The position numbers were made by a program, and so were the translations under genes. This document shows, one piece after another, positions 36,101-58,300 of a stretch of DNA of 64,000 bases. Position 1 is the first letter of the stretch. The number at the start of each line of letters is the position of its first letter. Below the pieces are notes generated by a model. It had not been told where the DNA came from. It did no database searches and saw only the letters and a list, made by a program, of their open reading frames with translations. This DNA comes from Petrosia ficiformis (lineage: Eukaryota; Porifera; Demospongiae; Haplosclerida; Petrosiidae), in contig OX345638.1 of NCBI GenBank assembly GCA_947044365.1, positions 529,201 to 593,200 of the forward strand, written 5' to 3'.

Positions 36101-36952
36101 TAACTACTGCGCCCAATCGATATAACTACATACATACATACATACATATATACATACATATATACATACATACATACATACATTATGTATGTATGTATGT
36201 ATGTATGTATGTATGTATGTATGTATGTATGTATGTATGTATGTATGTATGTATGTATGTATGTATGTATGTATATATGTATGTTTGTATGTATGTATGT
36301 ATATATGTATGTATATATGTATGTATGTATGTAGTTATATATACATGTACATACATGTACATTATAGTACTTTTCTAGTGATAGCTTTCAAACAGAATAA
36401 GTGTGTTATTATCATAACAAGTAAACTACCCATATCTATCTATAACTGAAGTATTAAACTGACAATTGGATAACTTACAGAGTTCTCATGTTGTTTATAA
36501 AACTCTGCAGCCTCTTCTTTTGAAAGTTGTCTTTCTTCTTGATTCAGTATTTCATATCCTTCGGTTTCCAACTACATGTGCACATGAAAATAATTATGAT
36601 TACTTTTCTCAATACAATACATCTATATAGATTAAGTTAGCATTCATGTATATTATATATTTAGGCCTAAAGGGATAATGTCTCAGCTAATACAAAAGCT
36701 ACTTGCTTTGGAAAGCCAAAGTGGACAAAAATAATTGTTTCGAAAAACTCATTATTAATTTTATATTTTAACAGTAAATAAAAATTAATAATTATTATAC
36801 ATGTGTACATATATACATTACATATTATCTATACTTATATCTCTAGCTATCTCTATTCTTTTTATGTACATGTTTGTATTTCTATCTACTCTCTCTATCT
36901 ACCCCTCCCTATCTATCTATCTATCTATCTATCTCCATTGTAATGTATTATA

Positions 36953-36994
<42 letters not shown>

Positions 36995-39379
36995 AATCAT
37001 CTATACAATTATATATTCACCTTTTCAATAATCTCATCTACTTTCCCTTCACTAACAATATCCGGTTTAATAACCAGCACTGTGACTTGCTTCTTAGTGG
37101 GCTCTGAATATATTGATATACATGTACATGTAATAATTATGTGTGAACCTAACTATGACTTCAATTGATAGGTTTTGAAGCATGGGCCAAATTGGCTCAA
37201 AAATGGTTAGTGTGTGCGCCATTGAGAATACATCTTGAGCCAATTAACAAAGAGTTAATGCTGTTAGTGACAATACAATCATAATTAACTGCGCCACTGG
37301 TCCAAAGAGAGAACTGTGCAGTGCCAAATAAGAAGCTCTTTGGGCCAATGGTGCACCATATGAGCTTATCACAAACACTGTCTTCAATACAACTTTCTAA
37401 TGCATTTTTCTATTAAACGTGTTGAGCTCTCCCCCATCCATCTTTATGAGGCCCTATTACTGTATTTACTATGTACATGTACATGTATGTAATATAGTAT
37501 TACCTATCTTTGTCTCCTGGATCTCTTCTTCCTCCTCTTCCTCATCATCAGGTATTACAACCTCTTCCTTTAGTGCCTCATCAATTATCTGAGGGAGAGA
37601 GAGATAGGTACATGTATATAGATTGGGATAGAGAGAATAGATAGATACATTGAGATAGATAAGGATGTACATTGTATATGAGATGGAACAGAGAAATAGA
37701 TAGATAGAGAGAACGAAGATTAATAGGGAGATATATGTAGGTATGAATAGATAGAAATAAACAGAAATGTAGAGATAGATAGAGAAAAAGAGAATGGAGA
37801 CAGGGAGGAGATATAGGGAAGGAGAGATAGAGAGAATAGATAGATAGATAGAGAGAATGGATAGAAACACATGTACATGTAAATAGAAAGAATAGAGATA
37901 TACAGAGATATACAGTAAGTAGGAATAGATAGAGTGAGAATAGAGATAGACAGATAAAGATATACAAAGATATACAGAGATATACAGTAAGTAGGAATAG
38001 ATAGAGTGAGAATGGAGATACATGTAGACAGATAAAGATATACAAAGATATACAGAGATATACAGTAAGTAGGAATAGATAGAGTGAGAATAGAGATAGA
38101 CAGATAGAGATATGTAGGGTTAGAGAGATAGAGATCATACAGCTGTTCTTTCTGCTTCTCCTTCTAGCACTTTGTGCTCATGCTGTAGTCTTTCCTTCAA
38201 CAATCTCTCTAATTCCGGTCCTTTACAACCATGAACTACTCCAACTAGTACACCGGCCTAACAGTAAGTAGATTACTTGTAATAATTATAAATCCATCAA
38301 TGAAATCACTCACCGATATCATGAGAAATGTGGGTTCAGATCTGTTCCGATACTCTTCAAGTGCATCTATTGAGTCAGATTTAGCCTAAATACAAAATAA
38401 AATGAAGTACAACCTTTTGTGTTACAAGTATGAATAATAATGAAGTGAATGAACTATGTATAATGTACTACTGTTACAACAATAAATAATGTGACATTAG
38501 TGCAGTAGTTACTACTGTGACTAATATAATAGTAGTGACTAATGTGATAGTAGTGACTAATGTGATAGTAGTGACTAATATGATAGTAGTGAGTAATGTG
38601 ATAGTAGTAACTAATGTGATAGTAGTGAATAATGTGATAGTAGTGAATAATGTGATAGTAGTGACTAATGTGATAGTAGTGACTAATAATTATGATAGTA
38701 GTGACTAATAGTGACAGTAGTGAATAATGTGATAGTAGTGATAGTAGTGAATAATGTGATAGTAGTGATAGTAGTGACTAATGTCAGTAATGTGATAGTA
38801 GTGAATAATGTGATAGTAGTGACCGATGTGATGGTAGTGACTAATGTGATAGTAGTGACTAATGTGATAGTAGTGAATAATGTGATAGTAGTGATAGTAG
38901 TGACTAATGTGATAGTAGTGACTAATAGTGAATAATGTGATAGTAGTGACCGATGTGATAGTAGTGACTAATGTGATAGTAGTGACTAATAGTGACTAAT
39001 ATGATAGTACACGTACATGTACATATACATACATGTACACGTACATATACATACATACAAGTACTATACTAACTACAGCAAATCTTAGTAGATTGTCACC
39101 CAATTCATTCTTCACTCGACGAAAGAGACTTATCACTGCCTTACAAGGTCCACACCATGCTGAATAGACATCTACCACTGAAAAACAAAATGCAGAAAGT
39201 ACTTAGAATGTACACATATACAACTATGTATGCCATATGTACCAGATAATCCATCTTTGTTTGTGAACAACTCCCACTGTTCTTGAGTTTCTAAAGTTTC
39301 CTGTAAAATTGTAATGATATTACTATTAGTATACTTATTAGTTTTTTACTTGGAGTTGTTGTTGTCTCTTTGGAGGCAT
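30197..39379 (-). CDS. NME8: NME8/TXNDC3-like thioredoxin with three NDK domains
   Basis: Seventeen exons on the minus strand: 39350-39379, 39243-39300, 39077-39177, 38314-38385, 38141-38257, 37504-37588, 37021-37103, 36479-36571, 35856-35890, 35607-35726, 33780-33967, 33280-33532, 32542-32690, 32121-32265, 30700-30807, 30429-30562, 30197-30234. Phases all agree and give 602 residues, close to human NME8 (588). The start MPPKRQQQLQ fits the short basic leader of the family. A thioredoxin domain (about 11-115) carries the redox WCGPCK (37-42). An acidic EEEEEEE linker (about 145) follows. Three nucleoside diphosphate kinase domains follow, opening with VLVIKPDIV, LALIRPSAF and VAVIKPNSV. Their histidine motifs are NAIHASDS, LHGAQNE and NAVHGSS, so the phosphoacceptor His is present in all three. 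Known relatives are outer-arm dynein-associated intermediate chains of cilia and sperm; that role here is inferred. NME9 is a less likely alternative because of the NDK count. Confidence 0.95.
30953..31195. repeat. MITE-like AACTAAAAC element (NME8 intron)
   Basis: Palindrome-rich element with TTAGTTAGTTAACTAAAACT and GGCCAATAATGGACACTT cores. Relatives: 32770-33047, 43018-43200, 48085-48285, 55437-55688, 56232-56385, 59338-59490. Confidence 0.75.
31741..32085. repeat. Element with 68-bp minisatellite core, copy 1 (NME8 intron)
   Basis: Four units TTATTGAGTTACAGTATAAT...CATATAAG. The 3' end GTCATTGTGATTGTGGAACA resembles the end of copy 3. Confidence 0.85.
32310..32520. repeat. TACA/TATG simple repeat
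   Basis: Microsatellite between NME8 exons 13 and 14; overlapping small ORFs on both strands are artefacts. Confidence 0.9.
32770..33047. repeat. MITE-like element, near full length
   Basis: Starts GTGTTGTTTTAGTATGACAA and ends TAACTAAAACAACGCTAG, so the ends are inverted repeats of TAGTGTTGTTTTAGT type. Confidence 0.8.
34425..35590. repeat. Higher-order minisatellite with an inversion point
   Basis: From 34425 to about 34686 the 22-bp unit is in reverse orientation (GTTACTAATAATAGACTA). From there to 35590 it runs forward with an added CACTTACAAATGTTACAATG spacer, making a composite unit of roughly 85-130 bp. A palindrome marks the switch. Confidence 0.9.
35975..36115 (+). repeat. tRNA-like short element, internally duplicated
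   Basis: Three B-box-like segments (GATTTGAACACAGGACC, AATTGAATTCAGGACC, TATTTGAACCCAGGAG) in tandem, of the same family as 5440-5545. Confidence 0.5.
36120..36345. repeat. Inverted microsatellite: (CATA)n followed by (TATG)n
   Basis: A CATA tract to about 36183 meets a long TATG tract, its reverse complement, giving a potential hairpin with no spacer. Confidence 0.9.
36954..36992. repeat. (TG)n microsatellite
   Basis: About 19 TG units in an NME8 intron. A shorter TG tract lies at 35755-35782. Confidence 0.95.
37165..37385. repeat. 210-bp dispersed element, copy 1
   Basis: Runs from TTTTGAAGCATGGGCCAAAT to CACCATATGAGCTTATCA. Copies at 46055-46260 (reverse) and 48505-48722 are highly similar. 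Confidence 0.85.
37595..38130. repeat. GATA-rich repeat with a roughly 65-bp sub-unit
   Basis: GGAATAGATAGAGTGAGAAT plus GATATACAGAGATATACAGT blocks recur three times near 37920-38090. They produce long false antisense frames continuous with NME8 exon 6. Confidence 0.85.
38515..39005. repeat. 18-bp minisatellite (GTGACTAATGTGATAGTA)n
   Basis: About 25 units with GTGAATAATG variants in the intron between NME8 exons 3 and 4. The unit is a multiple of three, hence a false TNVIVV ORF. Confidence 0.95.
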
Positions 39380-39748
39380 GTTTACAAGCTGTTCTTTATG
39401 TTAGTAACCATGGTGATATTATCATGTGATAATCAGCTAAGAGCATGTGACAAAATAACCAGATTTCTGTTCACCTCCGTGTACTATTAAAATTAGAGAA
39501 AATGGTTGACAACAGAGCGAGAAAAGTTGCTTGAAGCTACATCGTCTAGGTAGCTGTCACTCAAGAACCGAAACTCTCAACATCTCAATAGGATAATTTC
39601 TTTATTCAAGGCAGTGTAACCATCCTCCTTTAACATTTCAGTTCCTGTGGTTTATTAACGGATAAAGAACTGTTATATTTGCCAATCGTTGATATAGAAC
39701 AACACAATTAACAAATTACTGTATAAAGAATTAGTTTCTTACTTAGAA
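39380..39748. promoter_or_regulatory. Shared divergent promoter region, NME8-like / PAK
   Basis: Only 369 bp separate the two start codons, which point away from each other. Both 5' UTRs and promoters must fit here unless upstream noncoding exons exist. No TATA box is clear. TCATGTGA-type E-boxes occur near 39422 and 39444. Confidence 0.5.
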
Positions 39749-50069
<10,321 letters not shown>

Positions 50070-50285
50070 ATTAGGTGCATTAACTAACACACAGCTATCA
50101 AACATACGATTTTTCAGTGTGTTTGTGTGTGTAACCTTTTTTGTTTGTTTTTATACTATCAAAGCTTGTTAGTCCGTTTGTCTGCATTGAAATTAATTAT
50201 TTAAAAATGCCTTTTCTTTTTGTTTAAATTACGTATTTACTCGAATATTCAAATTAAAAATACTTAATTTATTATTTGTATGTAT

Positions 50286-50291
50286 AATAAA
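50286..50291 (+). terminator. Candidate PAK poly(A) signal AATAAA
   Basis: First perfect AATAAA after the PAK stop, 217 bp downstream, in AT-rich sequence. Confidence 0.5.
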
Positions 50292-50589
50292 TATCATTAG
50301 ATCATCACAAATTTTACAAGTTCAATATACTAAGTTTGTACTGTATGTTTAGTTAATATCTCACTAGATTTATTTATGTACAGTCCTCTTTTCTTGTGAT
50401 ATTATCTCATAGAATTTCATTTTTGTTTGTGTGTGTGTGTATTTGTGTATTTATTCATTTTAAAAAATCGTTTTTTTTCTCCTGTATATAATAGTTATTA
50501 AAATAATTAGTTATTAAAATTATTATTAAAGTTATGTGTAATAGTTTTGAGTTTCATTCATTGTAATGTAGTTGGTTTTCTAGATTTTC

Positions 50590-51730
50590 AGCTGTCACTA
50601 GAAACTGTAATTATAGTAACATTATTTGTTACTAAATATAGAAGTCTGCTTACTATAATAGAATGTATTACATGTTACTATTTATAGCTTAGTATGTTCT
50701 AAATATAGTAACATTACTTGTTACTAAATATAGAACTCTGTGCTTACTATAATAGAATACATTACATGTTACTATTTATAGCTTAGTATGTTCTAAATTA
50801 CTTGTTACTAAATATAGAACTCTGTGCTTGCTATAATAGAATGTATTACATGTTACTATTTATAGCATAGTATGTTCTAAATATAGTACATTACTTGTTA
50901 CTAAATATAGAAGTCTGCTTACTATGATAGAATGTATTACATATTACTATTTATAGCTTAGTATGTTCTAAATATAGTAACATTACTTGTTACTGAATAT
51001 AGAACTCTGTGCTTGCTATAATAAAATGTATTCCATGTTACTATTTATAGCATAGTATGTTCTAAATTACTTGTTACTAAATATAGAACTCTGTGCTTGC
51101 TATAATAGAATGTATTACATGTTACTATTTATAGCTTAGTATGTTCTAAATATAGTAACATTACTTGTTACTAAATATAGAACTCTGTGCTTACTATAAT
51201 AGAATGTATTACATGTTACTATTTATAGCATAGTATGTTCTAAATTACTTGTTACTAAATATAGAACTCTGTGCTTGCTATAATAGAATGTATTACATGT
51301 TACTATTCATAGCTTAGTATGTTCTAAATATAGTACATTACTTGTTACTAAAATATAGAACTGTTTACTATGATAGAATGTATTACATGTTACTATTTAT
51401 AGCATAGTATGTTCTAAATATAGTAACATTACTTGTTACTAAATATAGAACTCTGTGCTTGCTATAATAGAATGTATTACATGTTACTATTTATAGCTTA
51501 GTATGTTCTAAATATAGTAACATTACTTGTTACTAAATATAGAACTCTGTTTACTATGATAGAATGTATTACATGTTACTATTTATAGCATAGTATGTTC
51601 TATATATAGTAACATTACCTGTTACTATTTATAGCATGGTATGTTCTATATAATTATAGTAACAGTACTAAAAATAGAACTGGCTTAATATAATAGAATG
51701 AAATACATGTTACTATTTATAGCATGGTAT
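50590..51730. repeat. Long-unit minisatellite between PAK and SAP130
   Basis: About eleven units of roughly 90-105 bp containing ACTTGTTACTAAATATAGAA and AGAATGTATTACATGTTACT, in the gap between the convergent 3' ends. Units vary by internal deletion. Confidence 0.9.
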
Positions 51731-52354
51731 AGTAATATTACATAATTGATCCTCTTTTATGCCAATTGTGTTACTAAATATGGAAAAAGTTATGTAATTG
51801 TTACTAAATATAGAACAAAACTCTAGTTATAGTACAGCTGTTGGTTACTAAATATAGAACAAAACTCCATAGTTATAGTACAGCTGTTGGTTACTAAGTA
51901 TAAAATTAGGCTTTAATGATAGTAATGTTATAAATAAGATAGCTTCATTTCAAAAGAGAAAGGTTTGTAAAGCAATGTTCTCCAAAAAAGAAATGAGAAT
52001 ATTATTTCTATAATAATTAAATTTTATACTAATCTTACAACTTTTCAATTGAAAAAAATACAGTCCTTTAGACAATATATCACACATAACATGAACACAA
52101 TATACGTGTATATACTGTATATATGTACATGTATACATGTACATGTGTACATGTACATGTACCGATAAAACATGTACATTTATAATGTATACAAGTACAA
52201 ACATGTAGATCTTTTGACATGTGTTTAGGTAGTAATTGAGTTTAATTTGATTTTTCCTATCATTTAAAAAAGATATTTTTTAATGAATGGTGGTAGAGAT
52301 GAGAAGTAAGAAGAAAGGAAGGGGTTGGAAGGTAGGTGAAGGAGAAAAGTCGAT

Positions 52355-55300
52355 TTAGGTATTTGACGTTGAGACTGCAGTTGTCACTACTGATAATTGA
52401 ACGGGCGGTTGGGTGGCAAACTTTTTCATGATATCAACAGCTTTACTATTGGCATTCAATATCTAAAATAGAAAGAAAATTTTTTTATGAGTGAGAAAAG
52501 TGGGCATTAAATAGAACAAACCTTAAACATTTTATCTCTGGTTTCTTGTATATGTAAACGAGATCTTCTTATTCTTTCAATATTTCCCTAAGAAATAGAA
52601 AGAGGAAATTTAGTTATACAATACATGTACGTATATGTATGTATGTATGTATATATGTATGTATGTATGTTACTAACTTACTATGTATATATGTACGTAC
52701 GTATGTATGTATGTATAAATGAATGTACATGTATGTATGTATGTCTGTATGTATGTATGTATATATGTATTTGTGTATGTATGTACATGTATGTATGTAT
52801 GTATGTATGTATGTATGTATGTTACTATGTATGTATGTACGTAAGTATGTATGTATGTATGAATGTATGTACATGTATGTATACATGTCTGTATGTATAT
52901 ATGAATATATGTATGTGTGTATGTATGTATGTGTGTATGTATATATGTATGTATGAACATATGTATTACATACACACAGATAGATATGTAGAGAAAACAA
53001 TTAATAAATACCTGAAGTACTTCTTCTATAAACCTTTGATGTTTATCATTGAGATCTTGTGATGAAACTGTATCTAAAACTCCTCTACATGCAACCTGTA
53101 GTCCTCTAGTAACATCTAATATATCAGTGTCGAGATCCTCCTATGATAGGGTGAAGGAAAGGGAAGATAGATTAACATACAAAGAGAGGTGTGGAAATAG
53201 TGAGCCAACTGTCAGACATTTCGACCTATTTTCATTTCGCTTTTCATGTACATGTACATGTACATGTACTATACATACATGTATAATTTAGTAGATTTAT
53301 ATTTATAAGTGAGAGTGGAGGAGAAGAGGTGTAATAATTGAGGGTGAAGGAGGAAGAGGTATAATAAGTGAGGGATGAGGTAAGTGTAATATTTGAGGGA
53401 TGAGGAAGGTGTAATAAGTGAGGGTGGAGGAGGAAGAAGTGTAATAAGTGAGGGTGGAGATATGGTATAGATAATGAAGTGATTTTCAATTTACCATTCT
53501 GTTTAATTGTGAATTAAAATGAAGTATTTTCCATCCACTACTTCTCAACCATGTACTCTCCTGGTTACAAATATCATGTGTAGCTACTTTAGTATCCTCT
53601 GTGAGAAATAAATTAACACCAATCTATCCATTCACCAATCCCCATCCATTATTCCATTTGTCTGTTCATTTGTTTGTCTGTCCATTCAACCATTATCTAT
53701 CCATCTGTTTCTTCGTCTGTCCATCCATCAATCCACCTACCACTCACACACTCAACCAACCAACCAACCAACCACCCATCCATCCACCCATCCATCCATC
53801 CATCCCTCCATCCATCCATCCATCCATCCATCCCTCCATCCATCCATCCCTCCATCCACCTATCACCCACACACTCAAATCGATCCATTCATCCACCCAC
53901 ACACCCATCCATCTATCCACCCATCCTATTACCTTTATGTTTAATGTCCGCATGTCTCCTGAAATGATTGTATGGTGTGCGACGAGTTCTTTTACAAAGC
54001 TGGATAATCGGAATAGGAGATTTTCTCAATTGAGATAAATATATTATTTCCAACTGTTTTTCTACTTTCATAGATGGATGAACTTCCACCCCTTGAAAAT
54101 TCCCCCTTGATTTATGTGGTAATGGGCCAGGTAATCTTTCATTCGCCAACATTGAATGGTGAGTAGTAACATTAGCGTGTGGGTGTGATACGAGGTCATC
54201 TTCTTGTGAGTGAGGTTGATGTGGATAGAAGTGATCATTGATTGATTCACTATAGAGAGAAGAGGAAAAGATTGACGAATAGAGAGATAGATAGAAATGA
54301 TGAGTCACTATAGAGAGAAGAGGGAATGATATATAGAGAGATAGATTGATGAATAGAAAGAGATAGAAACTACATGTTATATACGTATGTACATTGTACA
54401 TGTAATAAAAATAAACTTACAAATGCTGTTTTCTCGGTCGTTTCCTAGGTGATGACATGTCCACGCCCACATCCCTCAATAAATGATTTTCAATTGGTAC
54501 TGCATGTTCATTAGTCATAGTTCCACTTCTGATGAAAAAAAAAAACAAACAATTTTGACCTCATTTTCAAAAATGGACCTTGTCCAGTTTGATCAACATA
54601 TATATATATATAAATTATATATATGTAATTATAATTATAGTGATGTGGAAACAGCAGGACATTGTCCGATAAATCTAGTGAATGTCCAGTAAATTGAAAC
54701 TGAGCTGTATAGAGCAGGACAAGAGTGATGAAAATAGGCCAAAATGTCTGGTAGTTGAGTCAATGTTTCCACACTTGTTTATATTATATACACATATACT
54801 TTATATACAAGTACATGTACATGTATGTCTACTCTATATATACAAGTACATGTACATGTACCTTGAATTTAGTCTTGATAAATGATGGTAACCAGGTGAT
54901 GACAAAGGTGAAGATAGAGAGTCAGTAGATCGATTACTATAAATGAATAATACAGTCTGAATCATTGTTATTGATAAATGCAAGCTCATTTAACATTAAG
55001 GTCATTCACATTCACCATGACCTCAGAAAAATGTTCATAACTTTAGTTTGAAATGACCGACAGTCTTTTTACCTGCACCATTTTCATATAATTATGTCAA
55101 ATTTCAATCCATAGCTTCATTATTGAGTTACAGTATAATCATGTATTAACCTTATGACATTAAACTATACACTATAGTACATATAAGTTATTGAGTTACA
55201 GTATAATCATGTATTAACCTTATGACATTAAACTATACACTATAGTACATATAAGTTATTGAGTTACAGTATAATCATGTATTAACCTTATGACATTAAA

Positions 55301-58300
55301 CTATATACTATAGTACATATAAGTTATTGAGTTACAGTATAATCATGTATTAATCTTATGACATTAAACTATACACTATAGTACATATAAAGTCATCACA
55401 TCCTAATTTTAAGGACACCGTGAATGTGAACAGACTTTAGTGTTGTTTAGTTTGACAATAATGACCACTTTTAGTTATAGAATGTCTAGTTTTAGTTTTA
55501 AGTTAATATTAGGCTTACTAAAAGGGTTTTAGTTTTAGTTAACTAACTAAAAGTGCCCATTATTGGCCAATTTTAATTTTAGTTATAATTACTACAGTAG
55601 ACTTGTAATTTAGTTATAGTTTCATTAACTAAGTCACAATGCCTTACTAAAAGGGGTTCTAGTTCATAATTAACTAAAACAACACTAACTCAAATACAAC
55701 GTGGATTGGACTGCATAGTTTGTATTTAGGACTATATTTAATTAGTTCCCATATACACATTGTCAGTGCGTTAACTTACCCGTCAAATGTCCTTTTACGC
55801 AGTATACTTGGTCGTGGTGATGAACTCAATCCCACACTACCAATATTGGAACCAGACTGAGAAAAATTTGTATCATTTTGTATCACAAGAGGTGGTGAAC
55901 CTGGATGCATTGCTATGGGCAACTGATCCAATGAAGTAGTACTGTCTGTGTAACCACGTTCCGTGGACTGCCAATGAATATCATTAACAGGGGTTTCGTT
56001 TTGAGGAAGAGGAGAGGAAGCACCTGAGGAGGTAAGGTTAGCGATGTCCTTCCCTGTCAGATTTGGAGCTGGTATAATGATATTTTTACTGACTGCTTCA
56101 GGCCATGGAATGTGAGGATCTAATCCTACACGTAGAGAATGAAGATAAGGTAAAAGGTCACAGACACAGATGTATGACATACATGCAGAGAATGAAGATG
56201 AGTTCAAAGGTCACAGACACAGATGTCATACATGTTAGTGTTGTTGTAGTTTAACAAAGTAACCACTTATAATTATAGTATGCCCAGCTTAGCAAAATTT
56301 TAGTTATAGTTATAACTACAATAATATTAGGCTTAGGGTTTTAGTCTTAGTTAACTAACTAAAGGTACCCATTGGTGGCCATTTTTCATAGACACACACT
56401 CACACACACACACACAGCCACAGTCATACACCCACAAAACACACCACAGACACAACACACATACACAGAGACACATTATTGTGCACACAAACACAGACAC
56501 AGTCATACACCCACAAAACACACCACAGACACAACACACATACACAGAGACACATTATTGTGCACACAAACACAGACACACAGACACACACACTAACCAG
56601 TATCAAAATGTATTGATTCATTATGAGAGTTATCAGTGGATTGATGATTTGGTAAATACTGAGGCTGAGACCTACAGAAATACATATGTAAATACATACA
56701 TGTTGTAGTTACATGTACATGCAATACATGTATGTCTAGTACATGTGAATGTACATGTATGTCTAGTACATGTACATTATACACATGTACAAGTATGTCT
56801 AGTACATGTACATTATACACATGTACAAGTATGTCTAGTACATGTACGTTATACAAATGTACAAGTATGTCTAGTACATGTACATTATACACATGTACAA
56901 GTATGTCTAGTACACGTACGTTATACAAATGTACAAGTATGTCTAGTATATGTACATTATACACATGTACAAGTATGTCTAGTACATGTACATTATACAC
57001 ATGTACATACAATTGCTTCAGTGGTTAAGCAACTGAACATTAGCCAATGGTTGAAATCCCAGCTGGTATGTGGAACCTGGAGAGCCAACCCTTTAATTAC
57101 ATTCCATGGGCATATACTCCATCATTCCAGGGGTCAGTTAATTAATGGGCGTGCCACATAATGAACACATGCTCGAGCTATGACAGACAACCAGGATGCA
57201 GCTGCCGTTGTGGCTTAGATATTGCAATATACAAGTACACTAGAAAGTGGAAAGAGAAATAACTACACTATATATATATATATATATATAGCTGGTTAGG
57301 TTTCAGACTTAAGTCAGCTATGATAAAATGATCACCACAACCCAATCATAGGGATACTTTTTTCTCCATAGTTATATCTGCTCTTCTGTGTTGAAATTTA
57401 CCTTTCTGTTCTTTCATCAAAGGAGGAAATAAAAGAAGTCACTGATGAATTGCTCGCTGTAGATGGTGTAGTTATTCGAGGAACTGGAGGAGATAATCCC
57501 TCAGTACAAACAAGGGTTGTACCTCCTGCTACTCCACTTGCTAAAGTTACAAATGTCACATCACCACCTGAAAAGAGATGGTGGGTAATATGATATGCCT
57601 AGGGACTATATACAATGTCAATAAAAGGTCACCCCACAATTTTGTAATAGTAATTACAGTGTATCTTACAACACATGTAGTTCTACTGTCAGTATAGTAT
57701 AGTAATTACTGTCTCACTACAGTGGTATTGAATTGACAAGTATACCAGTTACTGTTAAAACTACTATTGAACTACTGTAGTGTGGAAATGAAACTACTGA
57801 GTAATTACTGTACTGTATGGTGAATTTTTATTGATATATAATTTAGATTGGACTTAATTTGGGATGAAACAAATACTCATTTGTTATTATGGAATTCTTA
57901 TTTGATTATTCATTGGAAACAAAACAAATGCGATCTTGAATGGTAGCCGAGAAGAGGTTTCATGCTTCGTGTTAACAGTTTTCTAAACTTGTACATGCAC
58001 ATGTACATCACAGAACTGATAACATAGAGGGTTTTGTTATAAACATCTATAGTATTACTAATATGTTACTATAGCAACAAGCAACCATACTAATATTAAA
58101 TATTCATTCGTTGAGGAAAGCAAATATTTGAATACCAAAATATAGGTACTATGTAGCATTCATTTTCAGCCTTAATTCTAAATTTGCATTTAGTGCTGTT
58201 TATCCAGTATATACACATACATAATTCTGTCTCAATAGTCTATATATGTATTACGAGCGGAGGGTATTCCCACCAATATCACAATATTCATTAATGCAAG

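Noticed and set aside
37469..38138. Two ~185-codon antisense ORFs rich in Leu/Ser/Tyr
   Set aside because: They are GATA-type repeat read through from NME8 exon 6; the exon ends at a clear donor and acceptor.
54682..54885. Frame containing [11 protein letters not shown], similar to SAP130 exon 3 upstream frame
   Set aside because: The similarity comes from two copies of the 165-bp inverted-end repeat, not from shared protein coding.
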